Assembly (NCBI RefSeq): GCF_003144395.1
Contig: NZ_PENZ01000032.1
Coordinates: 62,001 to 126,000 of the forward strand
DNA: 64,000 bases
Reading direction: 5' to 3'
Source of the DNA: Proteus faecis
GTDB lineage: Bacteria > Pseudomonadota > Gammaproteobacteria > Enterobacterales > Enterobacteriaceae
The notes below the pieces were generated by a model, which saw only the letters and a program-made list of their open reading frames with translations, was not told the origin of the DNA and did not search any database. Position numbers and translations under genes: made by a program. Of the stretch, positions 21,900 through 31,947 are shown piece after piece (position 1 is the stretch's first letter; each line of letters begins with the position of its first letter).

Positions 21900-22186
21900 C
21901 ACTCACGTTACAAATTGAAATATCCTGTAACGTGTTATAACGCCTAATTTATTTATTATCTAAGTTATCCACATTTGGATACTTATTTTTTATTGCACCA
22001 GGTAGACCGTTGTTTTCAGTCATTCCAATTTCTGGTAAGTAGATTTTATTTACTTATTCAAACCGCTACTTATTTTTGATAAGCAGTGAGTAAAATAAAA
22101 CGTGAAAGGCAGAGAACTACACATAGCATTTTATTATTTTAATAAATTTAGAAGCCATAACATTTCGGTGTTATGGCTTTTTTATT
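21900..22186 (+). ncRNA. Candidate small RNA ending at an orphan terminator
   Basis: A classical intrinsic terminator (AAGCCATAAC 22152-22161, GTTATGGCTT 22170-22179, then T-run) has no ORF before it on the plus strand. Upstream are a 9-bp inverted repeat CACGTTACA/TGTAACGTG (21904-21912, 21926-21934) and further imperfect hairpins in 22035-22105. The 5' end is a guess. It does not resemble any small RNA that I can recall. The alternative is a distal terminator for read-through from exbBD. Confidence 0.35.
22152..22185 (+). terminator. Orphan Rho-independent terminator
   Basis: A 10-bp stem with an 8-base loop and a T-run, located 730 bases past exbD and 1.1 kb before hybO. Confidence 0.8.
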
Positions 22187-23063
22187 TTGTCTGTTATATA
22201 GGCTGTTACTGTGGTTTCTAAGATGAGCGCTTCTGAGTGTGTTTGTTGTGTATCATTTGGATACTGATCCTTAATTTATCGCTCATTATCCACGAAATCT
22301 TGCTTGATAAAAAAACAAACAGTTAACAAAATATTTCTCAATCTTTTAGATTTATGATCACTTCTTTTATCTATTCTTACAAAAAAAAGAAATAGGCCCC
22401 ATTAGGGGATTATTTATCGATAAATTGTCTTTTTTTTATCCATAAAAACAACAGGGATTTAACATTAAATTTTATTTGCGTTAATTTCGTTATAGATTCG
22501 ATATGTTATAAAATAACTTAATGAAATGATTACCATTATGTACTAATTAGTAATTATTAATGATCTTATCCTTTTGATGTTATCTCATGCCAATATGTAT
22601 TTAATTTTATAACGATTTTATACTAAGCGAATTTCTTATTCCAAAAATGAATATACTTATAACTATATGAAAAATGATAGGAAAAATAGGTTAATATTTG
22701 GCTATAAAATAAACATTATCATGATGATTAAAAATTAATAACAAAAGAAGAGTCGCTAAATTGGTAATGAAAATAAGCTAAAGTTAAATATATTAATGTA
22801 ATCATTTCTTGTTTATGAAATGCAATTTTTAACATTATTTATGATGTAATGTAAAGGTTGATAATATGAAAAAAAGATTCATCATTATAATTAAAAAATA
22901 TATTAGAACTTATTTTTAATAATTTTTATTAGAAATTAGAAATAATGAATTATTAATTTTGTATTATTTTAAATATATTGTCTTATAATTTGGTTGTTTT
23001 TTGTCTTTTTTATAATCTATTGATTAATAAAGATTTAAATTTTATTTCCCTCTGTGTTTTTAA

Positions 23064-23082
23064 GATAATGATAATTGTTTCT
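23064..23082 (+). promoter_or_regulatory. Fur-like box upstream of hybO
   Basis: GATAATGATAATTGTTTCT matches the first 12 bases of the Fur consensus exactly and 14 of 19 overall. It lies 230 bases upstream of hybO in very AT-rich DNA, where chance matches are easier, so confidence is low. Confidence 0.35.
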
Positions 23083-23219
23083 ATTTTCTTTATCATTATT
23101 AAATAGTATTTTAATAAATTTAAAATGACGAAATATATAAAAATTAAGCATTAAACTTTATATTGCTGAAACGTTTTTACTCACATAAAGGGATAATTTA
23201 TTTTTTAATGAATTATCGC

Positions 23220-23233
23220 TTGATAATGATCAA
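23220..23233 (+). promoter_or_regulatory. FNR box of the hyb operon
   Basis: TTGATAATGATCAA is a perfect match to TTGAT-N4-ATCAA, and the palindrome extends one base on each side. It is centred about 86 bases upstream of the hybO start, which fits anaerobic activation of hydrogenase-2. Confidence 0.75.
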
Positions 23234-23312
23234 GTCATTATTGTGTCGGAGTGTTAAAAAGGCGGTGTTTTAAAATTATTCCAATTAAAAATCATCATAT
23301 CAGGAGAGATAT

Positions 23313-24437
23313 ATGGCCTTGGGGAATAATGTTTTTTCCCATCATGGTATTAACCGACGCGATTTTATGAAATTGTGTGCTGCGCTGTCAGCTACCATGG
23401 GATTAAGCGGCAAAGCTGCCGCAGAAATGTCAGAAGCAATGGCATCACCTGAACGCCCACCTGTTATCTGGATTGGTGCTCAGGAATGTACTGGGTGTAC
23501 AGAGTCTTTATTACGAGCAACTCACCCGACTCTGGAAAACCTCGTTCTTGATGTTATCGCACTCGAATATCACGAAGTGCTTTCTGCAGCTTTTGGTGAT
23601 CAAGCTGAAGAAAATAAACACAATGCGATGGAGAAATACAAAGGTAAATACGTCCTCGTTGTTGACGGTTCAATCCCAGACAAAGACGGTGGTGTTTACT
23701 GTATGGTTGCAGGAAAACCAATTATTGAGCATATCAAAGAAGCTGCTGAAGGGGCTGCTGCGATTATTGCTATTGGTTCATGTTCTGCATGGGGTGGTGT
23801 ACCTGCTACTGGGGGCAACCCAACAGGCGCTAAATCACTGGAAGCTATTTTACCGGGTAAAACCGTTATCAATATTCCAGGATGTCCACCAAACCCACAT
23901 AACTTCTTAGCAACTGTTGCTCATATTATTACTTTCAACAAATTGCCTAAGTTAGATAGCAAAAACAGACCGCTTTTTGCTTATGAGCGTTTAATTCACG
24001 AAAACTGTGAACGTCGCCCTCATTTTGATGCGGGTCGTTTTGCTAAAGAATTTGGTGATGAAGGTCATCGTCAAGGCTGGTGTTTATACCATTTAGGTTG
24101 CAAAGGCCCTGAAACGTATGGTAACTGCCCAACATTAGAATTCTGTGATGTCGGTGGCGGGATCTGGCCTGTCGGTATCGGTCACCCTTGCTATGGTTGT
24201 AATGAAGAAGGTATCGGCTTTACTAAAGGTATTTTCCAATTAGCGAACGTTTATCAGCCAACACCAAAAGCACAAGTACCTGATGTTAATGCAAAAGAAG
24301 GTGGCGGTGTCTCTTATGGCGCGGCTGGTTTACTGGGTGCTGTCGTGGGTGCAGTTGCGGGTGTCAGTGTGATGGCTGTACGTCAATTAGGCCGTGACAA
24401 GAATGCCACAGGAGCCTCACAGGAGGATAAACGGTGA
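23313..24437 (+). CDS. hybO: Hydrogenase-2 small subunit
   Basis: Iron-sulfur small subunit of the membrane-bound, H2-oxidising [NiFe] hydrogenase-2. The 374 residues begin with a Tat signal (NRRDFMK near residue 15), so the folded enzyme is exported. Cluster cysteines appear in [18 protein letters not shown] (proximal), then [41 protein letters not shown] and [15 protein letters not shown]. The C-terminal hydrophobic segment ([21 protein letters not shown]) anchors it in the membrane on the periplasmic side. First gene of the hyb-hyp operon; the stop overlaps the hybA start by 4 bases. Confidence 0.96.
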   Translation: MALGNNVFSHHGINRRDFMKLCAALSATMGLSGKAAAEMSEAMASPERPPVIWIGAQECTGCTESLLRATHPTLENLVLDVIALEYHEVLSAAFGDQAEENKHNAMEKYKGKYVLVVDGSIPDKDGGVYCMVAGKPIIEHIKEAAEGAAAIIAIGSCSAWGGVPATGGNPTGAKSLEAILPGKTVINIPGCPPNPHNFLATVAHIITFNKLPKLDSKNRPLFAYERLIHENCERRPHFDAGRFAKEFGDEGHRQGWCLYHLGCKGPETYGNCPTLEFCDVGGGIWPVGIGHPCYGCNEEGIGFTKGIFQLANVYQPTPKAQVPDVNAKEGGGVSYGAAGLLGAVVGAVAGVSVMAVRQLGRDKNATGASQEDKR

Positions 24438-25447
24438 ATAGGCGTCATTTCTTTAAGCTGGCATCAGGTGGGGTTCTCCTTGCGGGAATGGCTCCCACTG
24501 CGAGTCATGCTGCGGCGCAGAACCGTCCCCCAATTCCTGGGTCTCTCGGTATGCTCTACGACTCTACACTGTGTGTAGGCTGTCAAGCATGTGTCACAAA
24601 ATGTCAGGAAATTAATCACCCGGAGCCAATGGAGCGTGGTGATACTTACGCTAATGGTGATCCGATTTGGTCAAACAATGACAAATTAAGTCCTTACACA
24701 AATAACATTATTCAAATTTGGCGTGATGGCACAGGTGAAAATAAAGACCAACTGGAAAACGGTTATGCCTTTATTAAGAAACAATGTATGCATTGTGTTG
24801 ATGCAAACTGCGTTTCTGTTTGTCCTGTTTCTGCGTTAACCAAAGATCCAAAAACGGGTATTGTTCATTATCACGCGGATATCTGTACAGGTTGTCGTTA
24901 CTGTATGGTGGGATGCCCTTACAACATTCCAAAATACGACTACGATGATCCATTTGGTAAGCTCTATAAATGTGAGCTTTGTAACCAAAAAGGTGTTGAG
25001 CGTTTAGATAAGGGGTTATTACCAGGCTGTGTTGAAGTTTGTCCTACTGGTGCAGTGATTTTCGGAACACGTGAAGAGTTGCTGGAAGAAGCAAAACGTC
25101 GTTTAGCGAAAAAAGCGGGTGAAGAATATCATTACCCACGTCAAACCATTAGTGGTGGCGATACTTATCTACACAAAATTCCTGAATATCAAGATCATAT
25201 CTATGGTGAGTTTGAAGGTGGCGGTACGCAAGTCATGGTACTTTCTGCTGTTCCTTTTGACAATTTAGGAATGCCAGAAGTCGCACCATTATCAACGGGT
25301 GCACGTTCTGAACATATTCAACATACGCTTTATAAAGGCATGGTATTACCAATAGCAGCCCTTGCCGGGATCACCTATTTGGTTAACCGTAATAGTAAAA
25401 AACAAGAGCAGGAACACCACAAGGAGGATAACGATGTCGAGTCATGA
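24434..25447 (+). CDS. hybA: Hydrogenase-2 ferredoxin-like subunit
   Basis: Periplasmic four-cluster [4Fe-4S] protein that passes electrons from HybOC to the membrane subunit HybB. The start is GTG at 24434, set by AGGAGGAT just upstream. It has 337 residues with a Tat signal ([12 protein letters not shown]). Cysteine groups: [37 protein letters not shown] and [26 protein letters not shown] hydrophobic C-terminal segment ([16 protein letters not shown]) may anchor it. It overlaps hybB by 14 bases. Confidence 0.95.
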   Translation: MNRRHFFKLASGGVLLAGMAPTASHAAAQNRPPIPGSLGMLYDSTLCVGCQACVTKCQEINHPEPMERGDTYANGDPIWSNNDKLSPYTNNIIQIWRDGTGENKDQLENGYAFIKKQCMHCVDANCVSVCPVSALTKDPKTGIVHYHADICTGCRYCMVGCPYNIPKYDYDDPFGKLYKCELCNQKGVERLDKGLLPGCVEVCPTGAVIFGTREELLEEAKRRLAKKAGEEYHYPRQTISGGDTYLHKIPEYQDHIYGEFEGGGTQVMVLSAVPFDNLGMPEVAPLSTGARSEHIQHTLYKGMVLPIAALAGITYLVNRNSKKQEQEHHKEDNDVES

Positions 25448-26615
25448 TCCTCGTCCACTTGGCGGTAAGTTATTTACTCTAGCAGTAAGAGTATTTTTAC
25501 CGCTTGCTGTGCTCGGTTTTATTCTTATTGGTAAGCGTTTGGTATTTGGTCTGGGCGATGTCTCTGATCTGAATGGGGGATATCCTTGGGGTATCTGGAT
25601 TGCTTTTGACTTATTGATAGGAACAGGCTTTGCATGTGGTGGTTGGGCACTTGCATGGGCTGTTTATGTCTTTAATAAAGGGGAATTTCACCCATTAGTA
25701 CGCCCTGCATTGTTAGCGAGCTTGTTCGGCTATTCATTAGGTGGTTTATCCATCGCTATTGATATTGGTCGTTATTGGAACATGCCTCACTTCTTTATGC
25801 CACAATACTTTAACGTTAACTCAGTGTTGTTTGAAACGGCGACCTGTATGACCATCTACATTATGGTGATGGCATTAGAATTCTTACCTGCGTTATTCGA
25901 ACGTTTAGGTTGGAAAGTGTCGTTGAAACGTCTTAATAAAGCGATGTTCTTTATCATTGGTCTTGGTGCTTTACTGCCAACAATGCACCAATCTTCAATG
26001 GGATCGTTAATGATTTCAGCAGGTTGGAAAGTACATCCACTGTGGCAATCTTATGAGATGTTACCGCTGTTTTCTCTGTTAACGGCTTTCCTCCTTGGTT
26101 TCACTATCGTTATTTTTGAAGGCTCTTTATTAAAAGCAAGCCGTACCATGAATGATGATGAAACACCGCTATTTACCAAATTAACTAAAGTGATCGAAGT
26201 GTTACTGATCGCATTCTTGGTATGTCGCTGGGGTGAAATCATTTGGAACGGTAAACTGAGTTATATCGGAAATGGAGATATGTTCTCGTGGTTATTCATT
26301 GCTGAAAGTGCATTATTAGTACTTCCTCTTGTTTTAATGCATTTAAATAATAACCGCCGTAGTCCAAAAATGCTGTTTGTTTGTGCTCTATTTATCTTAA
26401 TTGGCGCAGCAATGTGGCGTATGAACTACTCTTTAGTTGCTTACAATCCAGGCAATGGTTACCACTATTTCCCAACAGCAAGTGAATTGCTGATTTCTAT
26501 TGGTTTCGTTGCATTTGAAGTAACAGCTTACATTCTTATTATCCGTTTATTGCCGGTTTTACCTGCACAAACAGATTCAAATATACAATTAAAAAAGGCT
26601 GAGGTTAAATCATGA
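25434..26615 (+). CDS. hybB: Hydrogenase-2 integral membrane subunit
   Basis: NrfD/PsrC-family quinone-reducing membrane protein that links hydrogenase-2 to the menaquinone pool. I take the ATG at 25434 ([14 protein letters not shown]) because AAGGAGG at 25421-25427 precedes it; the longer frame starting at 25362 would be inside hybA. The 393 residues compare with 392 in E. coli, with about ten hydrophobic helices. Conserved stretches include [30 protein letters not shown] and [14 protein letters not shown]. It overlaps hybC by 4 bases. Confidence 0.95.
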   Translation: MSSHDPRPLGGKLFTLAVRVFLPLAVLGFILIGKRLVFGLGDVSDLNGGYPWGIWIAFDLLIGTGFACGGWALAWAVYVFNKGEFHPLVRPALLASLFGYSLGGLSIAIDIGRYWNMPHFFMPQYFNVNSVLFETATCMTIYIMVMALEFLPALFERLGWKVSLKRLNKAMFFIIGLGALLPTMHQSSMGSLMISAGWKVHPLWQSYEMLPLFSLLTAFLLGFTIVIFEGSLLKASRTMNDDETPLFTKLTKVIEVLLIAFLVCRWGEIIWNGKLSYIGNGDMFSWLFIAESALLVLPLVLMHLNNNRRSPKMLFVCALFILIGAAMWRMNYSLVAYNPGNGYHYFPTASELLISIGFVAFEVTAYILIIRLLPVLPAQTDSNIQLKKAEVKS

Positions 26616-28315
26616 GCCAACGCATTACTATTGATCCTATTACCCGTATTGAAGGGCATTTACGCGTCGATTGTGAAATTGATAACGGAAAAGTTGTTAA
26701 GGCTTGGTCTTCCGGTACCATGTGGCGCGGAATGGAGGAGATCCTAAAAGGAAGCGATCCTCGTGATGCATGGATTATCGTGCAACGTATTTGTGGTGTT
26801 TGTACGACAGTTCACGCAATTGCCTCAGTACGTGCTGTTGAAGATGCCTTAGGTATGGATATTCCTGTCAATGCGCAGTATATCCGTAATATTATTTTGG
26901 CTTCTCATATTCTTCATGACCATATCGTTCACTTCTATCAGCTTTCTGCGATGGACTGGGTTGATATTACTTCAGCGTTACAAGCAGATCCTGAAAAAGC
27001 GTCAGCGATGCTGAAAGGTGTTTCTAAGTGGCAATTGAACTCTGCTGAAGAATTCAGGAAAGTTCAGAAGAAAATTCAAGGTCTGGTTGACAGTGGCCAG
27101 CTAGGTATTTTCGCTAATGGCTATTGGGGTCACTCAGCCATGAAATTACCACCAGAAGTTAACTTGATTGCTGTTGCTCACTACCTGCAAGCGCTTGAAT
27201 GTCAACGTGATGCGAACCGTATTGTAGCGGTTCTTGGTGGTAAAACACCTCACATTCAAAACTTGGCAGTGGGTGGTGTTGCTAACCCAATTAACCTTGA
27301 TGCACCAAGTGTTCTTAACTTAGAACGTTTAATGTATGTGAAGCACTTTATCGACAATCTTGGTGATTTTATTGAACAAGTTTATAAAGTCGATACCGCT
27401 ATTTTTGCTGCTTATTATCCTGAGTGGCTAAAAATTGGTAAAGGTGCTAACTACTATTTATCTGTACCTGAATTACCAATCAACGGTAATAACACCGAGT
27501 TTTTACTGTCTGGTGGTTATATGGAAGGCGTTGATTTCTCAACGTATCGTCCAATTAAAAACTGGAAAGATGAAAACCTGAAAGAGGGTATTGAAGAAAG
27601 TGGTAAACACGCATGGTATGAAGATGATGAACCATTAAAACCATGGGAAGGTTTAACTCGTCCTAAATATACTGGTTGGGATGAAAACAATAAATACTCA
27701 TGGGTTAAATCACCAACATTCTATGGTAAACCTGTCGAAGTGGGAACATTAGCATGGTTAGTATGTGGTTTAGCTGGTAAGCATGAAGGTACTGTTAAAC
27801 ACTATAACGAAGTTAATGAAATCTATACTAAGTTAACAGGTGAAACACTGGTTAACGAGCAGCTAGAATCAACTTGGGGACGTATTATTGGACGTACTGT
27901 TCATGCTTGCGTATTACAAGATTCTCTAAACTTCTTATGGCAATCATTGGTTGATAATATTGGTCGTGGTGATACGACTTCCTTTATTAAACCAGAGTTT
28001 GAACCAGGCAAAGAGTATCGTGGTGTTGGTTTTGAAGAAGCCTCTCGCGGTATGTTATCTCACTGGATCGTGTTTAAAGACGGTAAAATCACTAACTATC
28101 AGGCAGTGGTTCCATCAACATGGAATGCGGGTCCTCGTAACTTTAATGATGAACCGGGTCCTTATGAGTTATCACTTGTTGGTACTCCTGTTGCTGATCC
28201 GAAAAAACCATTAGAAGTGGTAAGAACGATCCACTCCTTTGACCCATGTATGGCATGTGCTGTGCATATGGTTGATTTAACAGGAAAAGAACTCAGTAAG
28301 GTGAAGGTATTATAA
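26612..28315 (+). CDS. hybC: Hydrogenase-2 large subunit
   Basis: Catalytic [NiFe] subunit oxidising H2, 567 residues as in E. coli. The L1 signature RICGVCTTVHA (near residue 60) and the C-terminal L2 signature DPCMACAVH give the four cysteines that bind the Ni-Fe(CN)2CO centre. After the final histidine comes a 15-residue tail ending in KVKVL, the peptide removed by HybD once nickel is inserted. It has no signal peptide, consistent with export as a complex with the Tat signal of HybO. The stop overlaps hybD by one base (TAATG). Confidence 0.97.
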   Translation: MSQRITIDPITRIEGHLRVDCEIDNGKVVKAWSSGTMWRGMEEILKGSDPRDAWIIVQRICGVCTTVHAIASVRAVEDALGMDIPVNAQYIRNIILASHILHDHIVHFYQLSAMDWVDITSALQADPEKASAMLKGVSKWQLNSAEEFRKVQKKIQGLVDSGQLGIFANGYWGHSAMKLPPEVNLIAVAHYLQALECQRDANRIVAVLGGKTPHIQNLAVGGVANPINLDAPSVLNLERLMYVKHFIDNLGDFIEQVYKVDTAIFAAYYPEWLKIGKGANYYLSVPELPINGNNTEFLLSGGYMEGVDFSTYRPIKNWKDENLKEGIEESGKHAWYEDDEPLKPWEGLTRPKYTGWDENNKYSWVKSPTFYGKPVEVGTLAWLVCGLAGKHEGTVKHYNEVNEIYTKLTGETLVNEQLESTWGRIIGRTVHACVLQDSLNFLWQSLVDNIGRGDTTSFIKPEFEPGKEYRGVGFEEASRGMLSHWIVFKDGKITNYQAVVPSTWNAGPRNFNDEPGPYELSLVGTPVADPKKPLEVVRTIHSFDPCMACAVHMVDLTGKELSKVKVL

Positions 28316-28803
28316 TGCGAACTCTTGTCTTAGGTATTGGTAATTTATTACTAAGCGATGAAGGCATTGGTGTTCGTATAGTAGAAGCGCTCGAAGAGCG
28401 CTTCTCTTTACCAGAGAACGTCGATGTTATTGATGGTGGCACATCAGGTATGGAAATCTTGCAAGATATCGCAGCAAGGGATCTCCTGATTGTTGCCGAT
28501 GCGGTAAGAAGTAATCATGAACCAGGCAGTATTTTTGTGTTACATGATGATGATGTTCCCGCACTTTTTACACAGAAGATCTCACCTCATCAGCTAGGTT
28601 TATCTGATGTATTAATGGCACTGCGTATGACAGATGAATTTCCACGTAAACTGATTTTAGTGGGAATTGAGCCTGCATCATTAGAGCCAAGCATGTCGCT
28701 GTCTGACATTGGTAAGAAATCAATGGAAGTTGCACTAGAACATGTAGTGAATATTTTGCGTGAATATGGCATTTCTGTCACACCTAAAGAGGTAACAGCA
28801 TGA
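28315..28803 (+). CDS. hybD: Hydrogenase-2 maturation endopeptidase
   Basis: Cytoplasmic M52 protease that clips the C-terminal tail of HybC after nickel insertion. The 162 residues (E. coli 164) show GIGNLLLSDEGIGVR, VIDGGTSGMEILQDI and the region FTQKISPHQLGLSDVL. The glutamate in LLSDEG, the aspartate in VADAV and the histidine in SPHQLG are the expected nickel-sensing residues. Translationally coupled on both sides. Confidence 0.95.
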   Translation: MRTLVLGIGNLLLSDEGIGVRIVEALEERFSLPENVDVIDGGTSGMEILQDIAARDLLIVADAVRSNHEPGSIFVLHDDDVPALFTQKISPHQLGLSDVLMALRMTDEFPRKLILVGIEPASLEPSMSLSDIGKKSMEVALEHVVNILREYGISVTPKEVTA

Positions 28804-29294
28804 GTGAATTAAGCTGGGATATCATAGGATATGATGAACCGCCTGTTGATCAACTTGAAGCGCGTTTTAGTGAAATCGCTGACAAAGAGATGAAAGGACT
28901 TCCTTTTTATCGTGAAGGTGTTCCTGTAAAAGCGGGAGGTTTTACCTTATTTGAAAATCAGTGGATTGGTGCTGTTCTTACTCCTTGGATGTTAGAACTG
29001 GTTGTTCTCCCTGGGCCTTCACAAGAATGGCCACACCGAAAAGTCGGTGATCGCATTGGGTTGGAATTACCATGTGGTCAGATTAAATTCGTTGTGGGTG
29101 AGCTTGCTGAGGGAATGCAGTACCTTGCTTGTTCATTAATGTCGCCACTTGATAGACATTTAGCAGCGGAACATGCTGTTGAGTTGGTTGAAAATAGTGT
29201 AAAAATGGCTCTTTCTCTTCCTGTTCAAACACAATCCGTAGCAGAAGTTGATTTAAGTCGTCGTTCTCTCTTCCGTGGTCAGTTAAGATCATAG
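28800..29294 (+). CDS. hybE: Hydrogenase-2 assembly chaperone
   Basis: Cytoplasmic chaperone (HupJ/HybE family) that holds the HybO/HybC subunits before Tat export as a complex. The 164 residues match E. coli HybE (162). Typical stretches are GLPFYREGVPVKAGGF, WIGAVLTPWMLELVVLPGP and FVVGELAEGMQYLACSLMSPL. It starts at an ATGA overlap with hybD; 61 bases separate it from hypB. In E. coli hybF (the HypA paralogue) would come next, but it is absent here. Confidence 0.93.
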   Translation: MSELSWDIIGYDEPPVDQLEARFSEIADKEMKGLPFYREGVPVKAGGFTLFENQWIGAVLTPWMLELVVLPGPSQEWPHRKVGDRIGLELPCGQIKFVVGELAEGMQYLACSLMSPLDRHLAAEHAVELVENSVKMALSLPVQTQSVAEVDLSRRSLFRGQLRS

Positions 29295-29355
29295 GGTAGA
29301 TATTTTCGCGACACAGAGTCACATTCTTCTTATTGAATAGTACAGGAGTCAGAAT

Positions 29356-30567
29356 ATGTGTAGCACTTGCGGTTGTGGTGAAGGCAATGTCAGAATTGAA
29401 GGTGTAGAACCTCATTCACATGAGCACCACCATCATCACTCTCATGACCATGATCATCACGACCACGGTCATCATCATGATCACGGCCATCATGGGCATG
29501 ATCACCATCATGAACACAATGCTACTCCAGCGAATACTGTTCATAAATATATTGATAAGTCTGAACAAAAGCATAAGCATAACTACGAAACACATGGTCA
29601 GCCTATCATCGTTCATCACCACTATTATCATAACAGTGGTGATGTTCATCTTCACTTTCATAACGATGCACAGCTAAACGAAACCCCTGTTTTCCATGAA
29701 CACCATCATGGCAATGACGATCATCATGCACATGATCATTCACACAGTCATGATCATGCTCACGACCATACCCACGATCATAACCATGAGCATTCACATC
29801 ACCATTCTCACAGCCACGATCACGAGCCTGAAGAGCAATTTAGCCCTGTGATTGAAAATCAGAATATGCATTATGGCCAAGGTGAAGCAGGCACACATGC
29901 TCCCGGTATTAGCCAAAAGCGTATGCTGAAAATTGAAATGGATGTGTTGGATAAAAATAACCGCATTGCTGTTCATAACCGTGAACATTTTGAACAACAA
30001 AATGTACTGGCATTGAATTTAGTTTCAAGTCCCGGTTCTGGTAAAACGACACTATTAACACAAACCTTAAAGCTATTAGCGCAACGCGTGCCTTGCGCTG
30101 TGATCGAAGGCGATCAGCAAACCACGAATGATGCGGATCGGATCCGTGAAACAGGTGTGCCTGCTATCCAAGTGAATACAGGTAAAGGTTGTCACCTTGA
30201 TGCACAAATGGTGCATGATGCGACACACCAACTAGGCTTACAAGATAACAGCGTTCTCTTCATTGAAAACGTGGGCAACTTAGTTTGTCCTGCCAGTTTT
30301 GATCTGGGTGAAAAACATAAAGTTGCTATTCTTTCTGTCACTGAAGGTGAAGATAAGCCTCTGAAATATCCGCATATGTTTGCTGCGGCTGATTTAATGA
30401 TTATCAACAAAATTGATTTAGTGCCACATTTGAATATTGATGTTCAAGCCTGTATTGAATCAGCTCGCCGTGTTAATCCAAATATCGAAATCATTGCGTT
30501 GTCAGCAACAACGGGTGAAGGTATGAAAGAGTGGTTAACTTGGTTGGAGAGTCGTCTATGTGCTTAG
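29356..30567 (+). CDS. hypB: Hydrogenase nickel incorporation GTPase HypB with long His-rich domain
   Basis: GTPase that delivers nickel to the hydrogenase large subunit. The 403 residues exceed the 290 of E. coli HypB. Order: the N-terminal high-affinity nickel motif [10 protein letters not shown]; two histidine-rich blocks (about 20-54 and 87-156), together 57 histidines in residues 20-156; then the G domain with P-loop SSPGSGKT (224-231), [13 protein letters not shown], the metal-site region [24 protein letters not shown] and the specificity motif NKIDL. His-rich HypB proteins of other bacteria store nickel; that role here is inferred. Its end overlaps hybG by 10 bases. Confidence 0.95.
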   Translation: MCSTCGCGEGNVRIEGVEPHSHEHHHHHSHDHDHHDHGHHHDHGHHGHDHHHEHNATPANTVHKYIDKSEQKHKHNYETHGQPIIVHHHYYHNSGDVHLHFHNDAQLNETPVFHEHHHGNDDHHAHDHSHSHDHAHDHTHDHNHEHSHHHSHSHDHEPEEQFSPVIENQNMHYGQGEAGTHAPGISQKRMLKIEMDVLDKNNRIAVHNREHFEQQNVLALNLVSSPGSGKTTLLTQTLKLLAQRVPCAVIEGDQQTTNDADRIRETGVPAIQVNTGKGCHLDAQMVHDATHQLGLQDNSVLFIENVGNLVCPASFDLGEKHKVAILSVTEGEDKPLKYPHMFAAADLMIINKIDLVPHLNIDVQACIESARRVNPNIEIIALSATTGEGMKEWLTWLESRLCA

Positions 30568-30824
30568 GTGTTCCAGCTAAAATAGTTGAGGTGGGCGAAG
30601 ACGTTCACCAACTCGCTTATGCCGAAGTCAGTGGCGTTAAACGTGCTGTTAATATTTCGATGGTATGTGAAGGCGAACCTAGTGAATTATTAGGTAAATG
30701 GGTACTGATTCATGTGGGATTTGCCATGAGTATTCTTGATGAACAAGAAGCACAAGATACCCTTGATGCATTACAGCATGTTTATGGTGTGACCCTTGAA
30801 GAGGCTGATGATGCAGTACGTTGA
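30558..30824 (+). CDS. hybG: Hydrogenase maturation chaperone HybG/HypC
   Basis: Small chaperone (88 residues) that works with HypD in building the Fe(CN)2CO unit and passes it to the hydrogenase large subunit. The start at 30558 puts the essential Cys2 in place (MCLGVPAKI); an upstream start would bury it. It resembles E. coli HybG (VGEDVHQLA insert) more than HypC, fitting a hydrogenase-2 operon. [20 protein letters not shown] is the family core. It overlaps hypD by 14 bases. Confidence 0.92.
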   Translation: MCLGVPAKIVEVGEDVHQLAYAEVSGVKRAVNISMVCEGEPSELLGKWVLIHVGFAMSILDEQEAQDTLDALQHVYGVTLEEADDAVR

Positions 30825-31947
30825 TGAATTTCGTGACCCCGAACTTGCGAAAGCCTTACTGGCCCAAATTCGTGAAACTATTTCACAATGGCCCCATCCG
30901 ATTAAACGTCCATTACAAATTATGGAAGTGTGTGGTGGTCATACACATGCCATTTTTAAATTTGGTCTAGACCGCTTATTGCCAGAAGAAATTGAATTTG
31001 TTCATGGGCCGGGTTGTCCTGTTTGTGTATTGCCGATGGGACGAATTGATGCATGTTTAGAAATAGCCGCCCGTCCTGATGTGATTTTCTGTACTTTTGG
31101 TGATGCAATGCGAGTACCGGGACGTAATGGCTCAATGCTTGATGCGCGCCGTCGTGGCTGTGATATTCGTATTGTCTATTCACCGCTCGATTCACTCAAA
31201 ATTGCACAAGATAACCCAGATAAACAAGTTGTTTTCTTTGGTTTAGGTTTTGAAACGACGATGCCAAGTACTGCCATGACGCTACAACAAGCGAAATTGC
31301 GCGGACTCAAAAACTTCTCTCTGTTTTGTCAGCATATTACTATCGTGCCGACTTTACGTTGTCTACTAGAGCAAGATGATGTTCGCATTGATGGCTTTAT
31401 TGCACCAGGGCATGTCAGTATGGTGATTGGCTGTACGCCATATCAACCGCTATGTGATGAATTTGAAAAGCCTTTTGTGGTGACAGGATTTGAACCATTA
31501 GATTTATTACAAGCTATACTGATGGTCATTAAACAACTTAAAGCAAAAGCAGAAAATACAGATTATGTTTTAAGTATTGAAAACCAATATAGTCGCATTG
31601 TACCGAATGAAGGTAATAAGTTGGCTCAAAAAGCACTTAGTGAAGTGTTTATGTTAAAAGAAACCAGTGAATGGCGTGGACTGGGTGAAATTCCAATGTC
31701 AGGTATTCAATTAACACCTGCTTATTCTGAGTTTGATGCTGAATTACGTTTTACTCCTGCACCGCAGAAAGTGGCAGATAATCCGCAATCTCGCTGTGGC
31801 GATGTATTAACAGGACGATGCAAACCTTCCGATTGCCCACTCTTTGGTAAAAGTTGTACACCAGAAACGGCGTTGGGTGCCTTGATGGTATCATCAGAAG
31901 GTGCATGTGCGGCTTATTATCAGTATCGCCGTGAAGGTAATATATGA
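30811..31947 (+). CDS. hypD: Hydrogenase maturation protein HypD
   Basis: [4Fe-4S] scaffold on which the Fe(CN)2CO moiety of [NiFe] hydrogenases is assembled with HypC/HybG. I choose the ATG at 30811 ([14 protein letters not shown]), matching the E. coli N-terminus, with GAAGAGG at 30797-30803. It has 378 residues. Signature motifs: [47 protein letters not shown] and [10 protein letters not shown]; the C-terminal cysteines [22 protein letters not shown] bind the cluster. Confidence 0.95.
   Translation: MQYVDEFRDPELAKALLAQIRETISQWPHPIKRPLQIMEVCGGHTHAIFKFGLDRLLPEEIEFVHGPGCPVCVLPMGRIDACLEIAARPDVIFCTFGDAMRVPGRNGSMLDARRRGCDIRIVYSPLDSLKIAQDNPDKQVVFFGLGFETTMPSTAMTLQQAKLRGLKNFSLFCQHITIVPTLRCLLEQDDVRIDGFIAPGHVSMVIGCTPYQPLCDEFEKPFVVTGFEPLDLLQAILMVIKQLKAKAENTDYVLSIENQYSRIVPNEGNKLAQKALSEVFMLKETSEWRGLGEIPMSGIQLTPAYSEFDAELRFTPAPQKVADNPQSRCGDVLTGRCKPSDCPLFGKSCTPETALGALMVSSEGACAAYYQYRREGNI

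Larger units (their letters stand above)
21524..23312 (+). other. AT-rich gene-free stretch between exbD and hybO
   Basis: About 1.8 kb with no convincing protein-coding frame on either strand. It holds an inverted repeat near 21904-21934, a strong orphan terminator (22152-22185), a Fur-like site (23064-23082) and a perfect FNR box (23220-23233). From 22400 to 23200 it is extremely AT-rich. The last part is the hyb promoter region; the rest is unexplained. Confidence 0.7.

Noticed and set aside
22400-23200. Possible decayed gene or phage attachment site in the AT-rich spacer
   Set aside because: No frame with recognisable residues, no tRNA and no direct repeats that would mark an insertion.
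29416-29800. Methionine/valine-rich frames on both strands over the hypB His-rich region
   Set aside because: They are alternative-frame readings of the repetitive CAC/CAT histidine codons, not genes.
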